From: Deltaproteobacteria bacterium
GTDB taxonomy: Bacteria > Desulfobacterota > Desulfovibrionia > Desulfovibrionales > Desulfovibrionaceae
Assembly (NCBI GenBank): GCA_009929215.1
Contig: SAAX01000006.1
Coordinates: 1 to 62,567 of the forward strand
Reading direction: 5' to 3'
DNA: 62,567 nucleotides
The position numbers were made by a program, and so were the translations under genes. The notes below the pieces were generated by a model, which was not told where the DNA came from, searched no databases, and saw only the letters and a list, made by a program, of their open reading frames with translations. Positions 29,020 to 36,945 of the stretch are shown here, in pieces; the stretch's first letter is position 1; each line of letters begins with the position of its first letter.

Positions 29020-29973
29020 TTGTCCCGTTCAGCCCCTCTGCTGGCACTGGTTGTTCCCTGCTATAATGAAGAGGAAACCCTGCCCCGCACCCTTGATGCC
29101 CTGGCGAACCTGCTCGATGACCTCAAAAGCAAGGGCAGTGTCCACCCCGACAGCTACGCCCTGTACGTCAACGACGGCAGCCGAGACCGCACATGGGAGA
29201 TGCTGGAACAACGCCACGCAGATGATCCCTATTGCAGGGCGGTGAGCTTTGCCGCCAACGCAGGCCACCAGAACGCCGTGTGGGCGGGCATGATCACGGC
29301 CCGCGACTGGGGTGTGGACTGCATTATCAGCCTTGATGCCGACTTGCAGGACGACATAACCGCCATACCCGAAATGGTCGCCAGTTACGCCCAGGGCAAC
29401 GACATTGTTTACGGCGTGCGCAACGACCGCACCACAGATACGGCCTTTAAGCGCCGCACTGCCCACATGTTTTACGGCTTTATGCGCTGGCTCAAGGTTC
29501 CGCTTATTCCCGACCATGCAGATTATCGGCTGGTGGCCCGCCCGGTGCTGGAAGCACTGGACGAGGTTCACGAACACAGCCTGTTTTTGCGCGGGCTTTT
29601 TCCTGCCCTGGGTTTTAAAAGCGCGCAGGTGTACTACATGCGTCAAAGCCGCATGGCAGGGGAAAGCAAGTATCCCTTCTGGAAAATGGTTTCCTTTGCC
29701 TGGAAGGGCATTACCGCGTGCAGTGCTGCCCCCCTGCGCTTTGCGGGCCTTATGAGCATGCTCTGCATGCTGTCGGCCATGGCCTTCAGCGGCGTTTCGC
29801 TGCTCAAGTACGCCATGGGCGAAACAATACCGGGCTGGACATCGCTGATCATTGTGGTGCTGCTGCTGGGTTCGGTACAGCTTTTCTGCCTTGCGCTCGT
29901 GGGTGAATATTTGGCCAAGGTCTTTACCGAGGTGCGCCGCCGCCCCCGCTACATCATTGCCAGAAAGCTGTAA
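29020..29973 (+). CDS. GtrB/DPM1-like family 2 glycosyltransferase
   Basis: A 317-aa protein that should transfer a sugar from a nucleotide donor to undecaprenyl phosphate at the inner membrane. GT-A fold motifs are present: VVPCYNEEETL at the N-terminus, VNDGSRDRTW, the metal-binding SLDADLQDD, and DYRLVARPVLEAL. Two TM helices at about 230-300 anchor it, as in GtrB. The start is TTG 29020, with CGGAGGA seven bases upstream. It forms an operon with the preceding polytopic protein. Confidence 0.9.
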   Translation: MSRSAPLLALVVPCYNEEETLPRTLDALANLLDDLKSKGSVHPDSYALYVNDGSRDRTWEMLEQRHADDPYCRAVSFAANAGHQNAVWAGMITARDWGVDCIISLDADLQDDITAIPEMVASYAQGNDIVYGVRNDRTTDTAFKRRTAHMFYGFMRWLKVPLIPDHADYRLVARPVLEALDEVHEHSLFLRGLFPALGFKSAQVYYMRQSRMAGESKYPFWKMVSFAWKGITACSAAPLRFAGLMSMLCMLSAMAFSGVSLLKYAMGETIPGWTSLIIVVLLLGSVQLFCLALVGEYLAKVFTEVRRRPRYIIARKL

Positions 29974-30011
29974 GTGCACGCTGGGCAGTGCCCTTGTGTC
30001 ACAGCCTCTGG

Positions 30012-31073
30012 CTAGTACACGGCAATGCCATGACTGGGCAGCATGTCTTTCAGCACATGGTAGCGGTGGTAGGCTGCGGCCTGATGAAATCTGTAGACAT
30101 GCGTTGCTATGCCATCACGCGATGAAATGCCGTGTGCAAACTTTTTTTTGTCATTTTCCCATTCTTCTGGGTCATAAGCTGCAACCCCGGCAGTCAAGGC
30201 TGATGTCTTCCAGTTGGCTTCGCGCTCATCAAGTTCTTTTCCCTTTTTGAGCAGTCTGCCCAGCTCAACCCGCATTTCTTCAAAAGGAATCAGGCAGCTT
30301 GCCCCATAACGCGATTCGGCAAACTGCCTGAAGTAGCCATATATTTTTTCGCAATATTCCAGATAGGTCTGATGGTTTTTTCTGCTGCTCTGCAAATCTC
30401 TGCCCCGACATTCTTCTTCGTAGGCAAAACTCCATTCTGCATAGGGCCTGTCCGGCAAATCTGCCACAGGGCCATGACCAAGGGCAGCCGTGGCCTGTTC
30501 TGCGCTTTCTCCAAATACCGAATCCTTCACCACATTCAGGGCGTGAAACAGTGTGGAGCGCACGCCCTTCGTTGAGGTGTTTTCTTCATGCAGGGAATCC
30601 TGGGCCACTTTGTTAAACAGAGAGGACATGCCCGAAAAGCCGTAGTGCGAAAATGTATCTGCATAGACGTGCGCGGTTATTCCCAACAATTCCAGGCCAT
30701 AATCCTTGGCTAGGGCAACAGAAAGATTGTTTTTGAACATCTCGTTAACAAGCTCGCCGTCCTTAACGCAGATGATTTTTTCATAAAAGGAATCGCCTGC
30801 CCCGCCCGGAAAAAAATGAAAGGGAACCCAGACCTTGCGCTGGTCTTCAAGCTTTGTCACACGATCACTGGTGCTCCTTGCCAGTGCCTCCAACAGGGTG
30901 TGCGCTGTGGTAATGCCAAACAGCAGGCCCCCATCTCTGTGCGCTTCACTGCTATAGCGCGTGGAATCATCAACAAACTGTGATGCATAGGCGATGGCGT
31001 TTGCATCAGCATCTGGAATACCCGCTGCCCGAGCCATAGCAAATGTGCAAAAATAATGCATATCCCTTTGCAT
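30012..31073 (-). CDS. DUF6765 family protein
   Basis: A 353-aa, probably soluble protein of the DUF6765 family, function unknown. It starts MQRDMHYF, has His-rich conserved pieces (THTLLEAL, PFHFFPGG, GITAHVYADTFSHYGF) and ends with a basic region. The spaced His and Asp residues suggest a zinc-dependent phospholipase C-like all-helical fold, but that is only an impression. GGAGG lies seven bases before ATG 31073, which rules out the longer in-frame reading. It is convergent with the glycosyltransferase gene. Confidence 0.75.
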   Translation of the reverse strand: MQRDMHYFCTFAMARAAGIPDADANAIAYASQFVDDSTRYSSEAHRDGGLLFGITTAHTLLEALARSTSDRVTKLEDQRKVWVPFHFFPGGAGDSFYEKIICVKDGELVNEMFKNNLSVALAKDYGLELLGITAHVYADTFSHYGFSGMSSLFNKVAQDSLHEENTSTKGVRSTLFHALNVVKDSVFGESAEQATAALGHGPVADLPDRPYAEWSFAYEEECRGRDLQSSRKNHQTYLEYCEKIYGYFRQFAESRYGASCLIPFEEMRVELGRLLKKGKELDEREANWKTSALTAGVAAYDPEEWENDKKKFAHGISSRDGIATHVYRFHQAAAYHRYHVLKDMLPSHGIAVY

Positions 31074-31203
31074 TTTCCACCTCCGCTGTGTTTTGTACAT
31101 GGTACACCAAGCCGCTCCTTTCAAACAAGATTATTTATACTCTGTAATTATTTATAATTTTTTAATATAAAATTAGTTCAATTATCCCGCATCAATTCAA
31201 AAA

Positions 31204-31227
31204 GCCCCTGGAATATAATCCAGGGGC
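31204..31227 (-). terminator. Rho-independent terminator
   Basis: On the minus strand, GCCCCTGGA and TCCAGGGGC form a perfect 9-bp stem followed by T5. It lies about 140 bases beyond the flavin-binding protein stop. Confidence 0.75.
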
Positions 31228-31365
31228 ATGATGAAAAGCTTGGCCAGGGGGGTAATAAACGGATTGGTGGGAACCCGTTCGTTGTTCAAAATTTACACGG
31301 CGGTTTCGACAGAAACATCCTGGCTGCACATAATAATTATGGATGCTCACCTTCCCCACAAAAAG

Positions 31366-31722
31366 CTAGGCGTAAAATTTTCCAGTAATTTCACTAATGG
31401 CGATTTCAACCACCGCCGCATGGCCGGTAATAATTACACTCTCATAGGCGGTATTGGTGTCGCAGGGCGTATCGGCCTGAATATACTGGTGCGGGCCTTC
31501 CACCTCAAAACACACCCTGGAATCAGCGCGAAGGTTTTTCAGCTTTTGGCCAACCGCCAAACCGTGAAAATAGACGCGCCCGTTCATGCGCACAAAATGC
31601 ACGGGGGTCACATAGGGAAAGCCATTTTCGCCCAGCGTGGCCAGATGACCCACTTCAACGAAATCCAGCAGGGAATCCATCTGTTCTGTGCTCAACGGGT
31701 GTTCTTTCATACGAGCCTGCAT
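31366..31722 (-). CDS. Pyridoxamine 5'-phosphate oxidase-fold protein, probably 3'-truncated or frameshifted
   Basis: A 118-aa flavin-binding split-barrel protein. The N-terminal and middle parts are clear (GHLATLGENGFPYVTPVHF, YFHGLAVGQKLKNLR, RVCFEVEG, ESVIITGHAAVVE). Family members usually continue with an alpha-helical tail to about 150-160 residues. Here the protein ends within about 12 residues of VVE with an unrelated tail. The +1 frame at that point reads SPLVKLLENFTPSF, which resembles the missing helix and hints at a frameshift, but that frame also ends soon after. AGGAGG precedes ATG 31722, so the 5' end is intact. Confidence 0.68.
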   Translation of the reverse strand: MQARMKEHPLSTEQMDSLLDFVEVGHLATLGENGFPYVTPVHFVRMNGRVYFHGLAVGQKLKNLRADSRVCFEVEGPHQYIQADTPCDTNTAYESVIITGHAAVVEIAISEITGKFYA

Positions 31723-31888
31723 GGTTCCTCCTGTGTAAACTGATACATAACGCATTGCGCGCAAACCTGTTTTTGCATGCATGGAGTGCTGAACAGCGTG
31801 GTCAGTTACAGCACTTTTTGACAACGGCTGCGGTGGTTGACAAAGGACAATATGCCTGCTGCCAATCGAGCCACATTACCAAGCAGTG

Positions 31889-33412
31889 CTATACGCCGTA
31901 TTCCCGCAGCTTGCGCCACAGGGATGAACGGCTGATGCCCAGCATGTCTGCGGCCAGGGTGCGGTTGTCGCCCGCCAGTTCAAGGGCGTGCAGAATGTGC
32001 TGTTTTTCCATTTCGGCCAGGGGCACAAGTGGGGCCGGCTGTCCCAGAGCGTGCGCTGGTGCAGCGTGCGCCGATGCAGCGTTTGCCACCGTGCTCTGCG
32101 CGGCGGTAACCATAGCAACGGATTCAGCCCCTCGCCCCTGAGCTTCGCGCACTTCGGGGGGCAGGTGGGCAAGGCCGATGCTGCCGCCCGGCGGGCAGAA
32201 CACCGCAGCCCGCTCCAGAATATTGGCCAGCTCGCGCACATTGCCGGGAAAGGGGTAGAGGCGCAGCGCATCCAGGGCGCTGTCGTCAATATCCAGCGGC
32301 ACGGCCCCGCCCTGCTCCGCCAGCCGCGTCAGAAAAAAGCGCGCCAGCAGCGGCACGTCTTCGGCGCGGCTGCGCAGGGGCGGCAGTTCCTGCGTGACCA
32401 CGGCAACGCGGTAGTACAGATCACGGCGAAAGCGCCCCGCCTCCACCTCTTCCTTGAGGTTGCGGTTGGTGGCGGCAATGATGCGCACGTCCACGGGTAT
32501 GTCCACCGTGCCGCCCACCCGGCGCAGGTTCTGCTCCTGCAACACGCGCAGCAGCTTGACCTGCATGCCCGGGGGCATCTCGCCTATTTCGTCAAGAAAC
32601 AGCGTGCCGCCGCTGGCGGCTTCAAACAGGCCCTCCTTGCGCCGCACCGCGCCAGAAAATGCCCCCTGCTCGTGGCCAAACAGTTCGCTTTCCAGCAGCT
32701 CTGGCGAAAGCGCGCCGCAGTTCACGGCCAAAAAACGCCGCCGCGCCCGCTGGCTCTGCGCGTGCATGGTGCGGGCGGCCAGTTCCTTGCCGGTGCCTGT
32801 TTCGCCTTGCAGCAGCACGGCCACATCAGTGGGGGCAAGACGCATGAGCGCCTGCCGCAGGCCGCACATGGCGGGGGATGCGCCCACCATTTCCGGCACA
32901 GAGCCGCTGGCCTCAAGCTGGGCGCGCATTTGGGCAACCTGCTGACGCAGGCGGCACTTTTCGAGCGCGCGGGCCACCAGCATGCGGGCTTCTTCCAGCG
33001 AATAGGGCTTGGCCAGATAGTGAAAGGCCCCCAGGCGCATGGCCTCCACGGCATTTTCGATCATGGGGTAGCCGGTGACCATGATCACCTCCACATCGGG
33101 CTTGCTGGAGCGCACAGCCTTGAGCACCTCCATGCCGTTCATGCCCGCCATGGCAATGTCGGTAATGACCACGTCAAAATCCTGCTGTGCCAGCAGGGCA
33201 AGCCCCTCCTCGCCGCTGCCCGCCTGGGCCGATTCGTGCCCGCCGCGCTCAAGGGCGCGCGCAAGGTTGGCGCGGGCCATGCGTTCGTCATCAATGATCA
33301 GCAGCCTGCCGCCAGTGCGTGGCGTAGCCTCGCGGGCATGGTTACCACTGGGATGCCCGGTATCCACAGATGCCGGGGGCTGTTCCTGAAGGTGAAAGTG
33401 TTCTGTGGTCAT
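31889..33412 (-). CDS. NtrC-family sigma-54-dependent response regulator
   Basis: A 507-aa activator. The receiver domain at about 35-150 has LIIDDE, phosphoacceptor D85 in VVITDIAMAG and Lys in LAKPYS. The AAA+ domain at about 170-400 has GETGTGKE and GGTLFLDEIGEMP. A Fis-type HTH is at the C-terminus (LAADMLGISRSSLWRKLREY). The sigma-54 contact loop reads GAFSGA in place of canonical GAFTGA. A Ser is chemically close, but this is worth noting. ATG overlaps the kinase stop as ATGA, so the pair is translationally coupled. The likely target is the divergent operon with a sigma-54-type promoter at 35101. Confidence 0.94.
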   Translation of the reverse strand: MTTEHFHLQEQPPASVDTGHPSGNHAREATPRTGGRLLIIDDERMARANLARALERGGHESAQAGSGEEGLALLAQQDFDVVITDIAMAGMNGMEVLKAVRSSKPDVEVIMVTGYPMIENAVEAMRLGAFHYLAKPYSLEEARMLVARALEKCRLRQQVAQMRAQLEASGSVPEMVGASPAMCGLRQALMRLAPTDVAVLLQGETGTGKELAARTMHAQSQRARRRFLAVNCGALSPELLESELFGHEQGAFSGAVRRKEGLFEAASGGTLFLDEIGEMPPGMQVKLLRVLQEQNLRRVGGTVDIPVDVRIIAATNRNLKEEVEAGRFRRDLYYRVAVVTQELPPLRSRAEDVPLLARFFLTRLAEQGGAVPLDIDDSALDALRLYPFPGNVRELANILERAAVFCPPGGSIGLAHLPPEVREAQGRGAESVAMVTAAQSTVANAASAHAAPAHALGQPAPLVPLAEMEKQHILHALELAGDNRTLAADMLGISRSSLWRKLREYGV

Positions 33413-34878
33413 GCGTCTGCTCCTGAAGCCTCGGCACCGGGCCTCTCCAGCGGCAGGCGCACGGTAAAACACGCCCCTTGCCCCGGCTGGCTCTGCACCT
33501 CAAGCGTGCCCTTGTGCTTGCCCACAATGCCAAAGGCTATAGACAGGCCAAGGCCCGTTCCTTCGCCCACGGGTTTGAGGCTGAAAAATGGATCAAAGAC
33601 CCGGCCAAGATACTGCGGCTCTATGCCCTTGCCCGTGTCGCTTACACGCAGCACTGCCATGCGCGCAGGCTCGTCCACCTGTGCGCTGATGCGCACCTCG
33701 CCCTTGCCGTCCATGGCTTGCGCGGCGTTGAGTAACAGGTTGATGAGCACCTCTTGCATACGCTGGGCATCCACGGGCAGTTCAAGCCCTTGCGGCACGT
33801 CCACCTCGATGCGCACACCCGCGCCCATGTCGTGCCGCACAAGAGCCACCGCCCTACCCACCACGCCCGCCAGCTCGTGCCGGGCCACGGCAAATGGCCG
33901 GTCACGCGCAAAATCGAGCAGGCCACGCACAATGTCGCGGGCGCGCACCACCTCGGCCTGAATCTCGTTCAGCTGAGCTGCCACATCTGCCGCTGCGGGC
34001 ATGGGCCGCACGCCGAGGCGGGCGTCGTTGACGTCCTCACTCAAAAGCTGGCAGCCCACAGAAATATTGTTCAAGGGATTGTTGAGCTGGTGGGCCACGC
34101 CAGAGGTCAGCACGCCCAACGAACCCAGCTTTTTTTCCTGCAACAGCAGGGCGTGACGTTTCTCAAGCTCTGCGGCCATGCTGTCCAGAGTCTGGAGCAC
34201 GTGCCGGGCCTCCTGCTCCAGCTGGGGCGGTGGCGGCGGCAAGGGCATGCCCGCGCCCACGCTGCGGGCGGCGCTTTCAATGGCCGCCAGCGCCCGCACA
34301 ATATGCCTGCCAATCAACCACGCAAAGCCAATGCCGCAGGCCAGCAGGGCCGCAACGGCGCCCAGCAGCTGGGCGCGCAAGTTACCCACAGCGGTAAAAA
34401 TACCCTGGCGCATGCGCCGCACCGCCGAATCGGCCAGTTCGCTCAGGCGCTGCCCCTGATCGGTAAGCGCAGCGCCGTCAGAAGGCTGGTCGTCCAGCAG
34501 GGCCTCGTAGGTTCCAATGCCCTCAAGCAGCAGGTCGAGGTTGTGGTGCGCACCATCGCCCACGCGGCGGCCCATGGCGGCATTATAATCCTGACCCACG
34601 GCGGTGGCCCGCTCACGCGTAAGCTCCACAAAACTGCGCAAGGCAGCCAGATCCCCCTGCCTGCCGGGGAAGAGTTGCAGGTTCTTTTCGTACCTGCGCA
34701 TTTCAAGCACATCGCTGCGCAGGTCGTCCACCATGTCGATGAGGCGGGCCGCGCGGTCGATACGCCCAAGATCATAGCTGGCAATGCCGCCCAAAAGCAG
34801 CAGCATGACCAGAAACAACCCCGTGCCGACGGCTATCTTGCCGCGAATGGTATGCCAGACTGAAAAATGCGGAAGCAT
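33409..34878 (-). CDS. Sensor histidine kinase (NtrB-like)
   Basis: A 489-aa inner-membrane kinase. TM1 at about 14-34, a helical periplasmic sensor at 35-165, TM2 at about 170-190, a HAMP-like linker with a run of six Pro, then HisKA with phospho-His H263 in GVAHQLNNPLN. The HATPase domain has NLLLNAAQAMDG, SDTGKGI and GTGLGLSI. It phosphorylates the coupled NtrC-type regulator. The start is ATG 34878 with a GGTGAGG run just upstream. The longer in-frame reading would add a Cys-containing leader before TM1. The signal is unknown; the neighbouring permease suggests a sulfur compound or organic acid. Confidence 0.92.
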   Translation of the reverse strand: MLPHFSVWHTIRGKIAVGTGLFLVMLLLLGGIASYDLGRIDRAARLIDMVDDLRSDVLEMRRYEKNLQLFPGRQGDLAALRSFVELTRERATAVGQDYNAAMGRRVGDGAHHNLDLLLEGIGTYEALLDDQPSDGAALTDQGQRLSELADSAVRRMRQGIFTAVGNLRAQLLGAVAALLACGIGFAWLIGRHIVRALAAIESAARSVGAGMPLPPPPPQLEQEARHVLQTLDSMAAELEKRHALLLQEKKLGSLGVLTSGVAHQLNNPLNNISVGCQLLSEDVNDARLGVRPMPAAADVAAQLNEIQAEVVRARDIVRGLLDFARDRPFAVARHELAGVVGRAVALVRHDMGAGVRIEVDVPQGLELPVDAQRMQEVLINLLLNAAQAMDGKGEVRISAQVDEPARMAVLRVSDTGKGIEPQYLGRVFDPFFSLKPVGEGTGLGLSIAFGIVGKHKGTLEVQSQPGQGACFTVRLPLERPGAEASGADA

Positions 34879-35100
34879 GGCCTCACCCCCGCAGGCGCAA
34901 GGTTTTAATTTCGCGCCCGTTGATGTTTCAATTTGCGACAGCGTATAAAAATAAAACACAACTGACAAGCCTTGCAGGGCAACTGTTTACGGGCTCCTAC
35001 CCGCCGGGGCATGCCATTATGGAACAGTCGCGCTTAGCAACATTGCGGCTGGATGCTTTTCTTTATTCTTTTATAACAACTAGTTACATTTTGAACTTTT

Positions 35101-35116
35101 TGGCACAATAGTTGTA
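35101..35116 (+). promoter_or_regulatory. Candidate sigma-54 promoter
   Basis: TGGCAC (35101-35106), five bases, then TTGTA (35112-35116) matches the -24/-12 consensus TGGCAC-N5-TTGCA except for C to T in the -12 element. It faces away from the NtrC-type two-component pair. Transcription would start about 12 bases before ATG 35139, close to the AGGAGG. TTGC-AGG-GCAA at 34972-34982, about 130 bases upstream, is a possible enhancer half-site. Confidence 0.6.
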
Positions 35117-35138
35117 ATTGTCTGTGCAGGAGGCCGAC

Positions 35139-35552
35139 ATGAACACCCTGCAAAAAACGATGGAAAACTGGTTTACCGCTGTGGCATACGCCGACGCGGG
35201 GCAACCCGGCTGGACAGACGATTTGTGGACCATTAACGGCAAGGCTCAGCCCTCTGTGCTCAAGCAACTGCTGATTTTCGGCGCGGGCAGCATACTTATG
35301 TATGTGCTGGCCTTTACCAATGCCGACGCATTTGCGGCCCTGTGCGCCAAGGGCGGCCTGTGGACAGCCCTGCCCATTGCCTCGGTGCTGCTGCTCTCGT
35401 ATGTGCACGGTCATTTTGCCGGTGCACTGTGGGAACTGTGCGGCATTACCGGCGTGCAAAAAAAGGCCGCCAAGGCCGAACCCAAGGCTGCCACTCGCAA
35501 GGCCGCTACCCCCGCGCCCCGCATCGACACCACGGCAGTGGTTCACGGCTAG
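35139..35552 (+). CDS. Small membrane protein of the TauE-linked operon
   Basis: A 137-aa protein with a soluble N-terminus (about 40 residues), two TM helices (about 42-60 and 70-90) and an Ala/Lys/Pro-rich cytoplasmic tail. I do not recognise the family. It sits directly behind the candidate sigma-54 promoter and 126 bases ahead of the TauE/SafE permease. It is therefore likely an accessory subunit or co-regulated partner of that transporter. The start follows AGGAGG by five bases. Confidence 0.65.
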   Translation: MNTLQKTMENWFTAVAYADAGQPGWTDDLWTINGKAQPSVLKQLLIFGAGSILMYVLAFTNADAFAALCAKGGLWTALPIASVLLLSYVHGHFAGALWELCGITGVQKKAAKAEPKAATRKAATPAPRIDTTAVVHG

Positions 35553-35678
35553 TTCCGCGTTTTCTACAGGGCCGGGCTGCGCCGCTGCCCGGCTTGTGTC
35601 ATATTTTGCGCGCGGCACGTCTGGTTTAGAGCCAGCACAAACAAGTACGCCCAGGCACGTTTGCCCGTGGAGGTTAAC

Positions 35679-36749
35679 ATGGATCTGCTCAGTCTTGACC
35701 CGTCACAATTCATAACGCTCACACCTGTTTCCATAGCCTTTTTGCTGGCCGTGGGTTTTGTGGGCGGGCTGGTGAGCGGTTTTATCGGCTCTGGCGGCGC
35801 GTTTATTCTTACGCCCGGCATGATGGGTCTGGGAGTTCCCGGCGCCGTAGCTGTGGCCAGCAACATGTGCCACAAGTTTCCCAAGGCCATGGTGGGCGCC
35901 ATCAAGCGCTACCGCTTCGGGCAGGTGGACGTAAAGCTGGGCATGGTCATTGCCGCCACTGCGGGCATTGGCGTGCAGATTGGCATTCGCATCCAGCGCT
36001 TTATTCTGGAAAACTGGGGGCAGGCTGGCTCTGACCTGTACGTGAGTATTTCGTTTGTGGTGGTGCTGGTAGTTGTGGGCAGCTATGTTCTGAAAGACGC
36101 CCTGCGCTCCAGTCAGGCCGGACTTGACGGCGACGAGGGAACACCGCCCTTGGCCCAAAAACTTCAGGCCATCAACCTGTGGCCCATGATTTCCTTCCCC
36201 AAATCCGGCCTGCGTATTTCGCTGTGGTTCACCCTGCCCGTGGGCATTGCCACCGGCATGTTGGCCGCAACTATCGCCGTTGGCGGTTTTGTGGGCGTGC
36301 CGGGGCTTATCTATGTCATCGGCGTGCCGGGGCTGATCGCTTCAGGCACGGAGCTTGTCACCGCATTTGTGATGGGGCTGTGCGGCTCGGTAAACTGGGC
36401 TCTGCACGGCATGATCGACATCCGGCTGGTCTTCATCATTCTGGCGGGGTCCCTACTTGGGGTACAGCTTGGGGCCATCGGCACCACCTACGTCAAACCA
36501 ATCATGATCAAGTATGTCATGGCAGCCATCATGCTTATTGTTGCCGCCAGCCGCGTGGTGGCCCTGCCGGGATACCTGCACGCGCTGGGGCTCATCCATA
36601 TGGGGCCGGGCATGCTGTACATCTGCAAGGTGGTCAGCTTTGTAACCATGTGCGCGGGCCTGCTTGTGGGTGCGGGTATGATTCTTGGTGCCATGTGGCG
36701 CGGCCAGCAGCGCAACCGCAGACAAGCAGCCCTGAACAGCGCCGCCTAA
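35679..36749 (+). CDS. TauE/SafE family sulfite/organosulfur exporter-like permease
   Basis: A 356-aa polytopic inner-membrane protein with about eight TM helices arranged as two repeats. Typical TauE/SafE pieces are GFVGGLVSGFIGSGGAF near the N-terminus and the matching IAVGGFVGVPGL in the second half. Members move sulfite, sulfonates or related anions, and the substrate here is not determined. The start is ATG 35679 with GGAGG seven bases upstream. Its placement in a presumed sigma-54 operon beside a two-component system suggests induction by its substrate. A strong terminator follows. Confidence 0.88.
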   Translation: MDLLSLDPSQFITLTPVSIAFLLAVGFVGGLVSGFIGSGGAFILTPGMMGLGVPGAVAVASNMCHKFPKAMVGAIKRYRFGQVDVKLGMVIAATAGIGVQIGIRIQRFILENWGQAGSDLYVSISFVVVLVVVGSYVLKDALRSSQAGLDGDEGTPPLAQKLQAINLWPMISFPKSGLRISLWFTLPVGIATGMLAATIAVGGFVGVPGLIYVIGVPGLIASGTELVTAFVMGLCGSVNWALHGMIDIRLVFIILAGSLLGVQLGAIGTTYVKPIMIKYVMAAIMLIVAASRVVALPGYLHALGLIHMGPGMLYICKVVSFVTMCAGLLVGAGMILGAMWRGQQRNRRQAALNSAA

Positions 36750-36778
36750 AAAAATCTCCTCTCCCCAAACCCTATAGC

Positions 36779-36813
36779 AAAAGGGCGGTGCATTGCGTCA
36801 GCACCGCCCTTTT
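36779..36813 (+). terminator. Rho-independent terminator of the TauE operon
   Basis: AAAAGGGCGGTGC and GCACCGCCCTTTTT form a perfect 12-13 bp stem with a 9-base loop and T-tract, 30 bases after the permease stop. Confidence 0.9.
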
Positions 36814-36945
36814 TGTGCTTTTTTTCGGGCAGTGCGTCCCTAGAGTTTCCCAGCCCATTGCGTATTTCGCTCAATTCGATATTGTTCAAAAATATCGCAA
36901 AAGAACCTTTGTTCCCCGTTCACTCATGCCTCCGCAGGAGGAGAC

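Noticed and set aside
31988..33961. 657-codon open frame on the plus strand
   Set aside because: It lies opposite the response regulator and kinase, is rich in His/Gln/Arg, and has no recognisable domain. It is an artefact of high GC at third codon positions.
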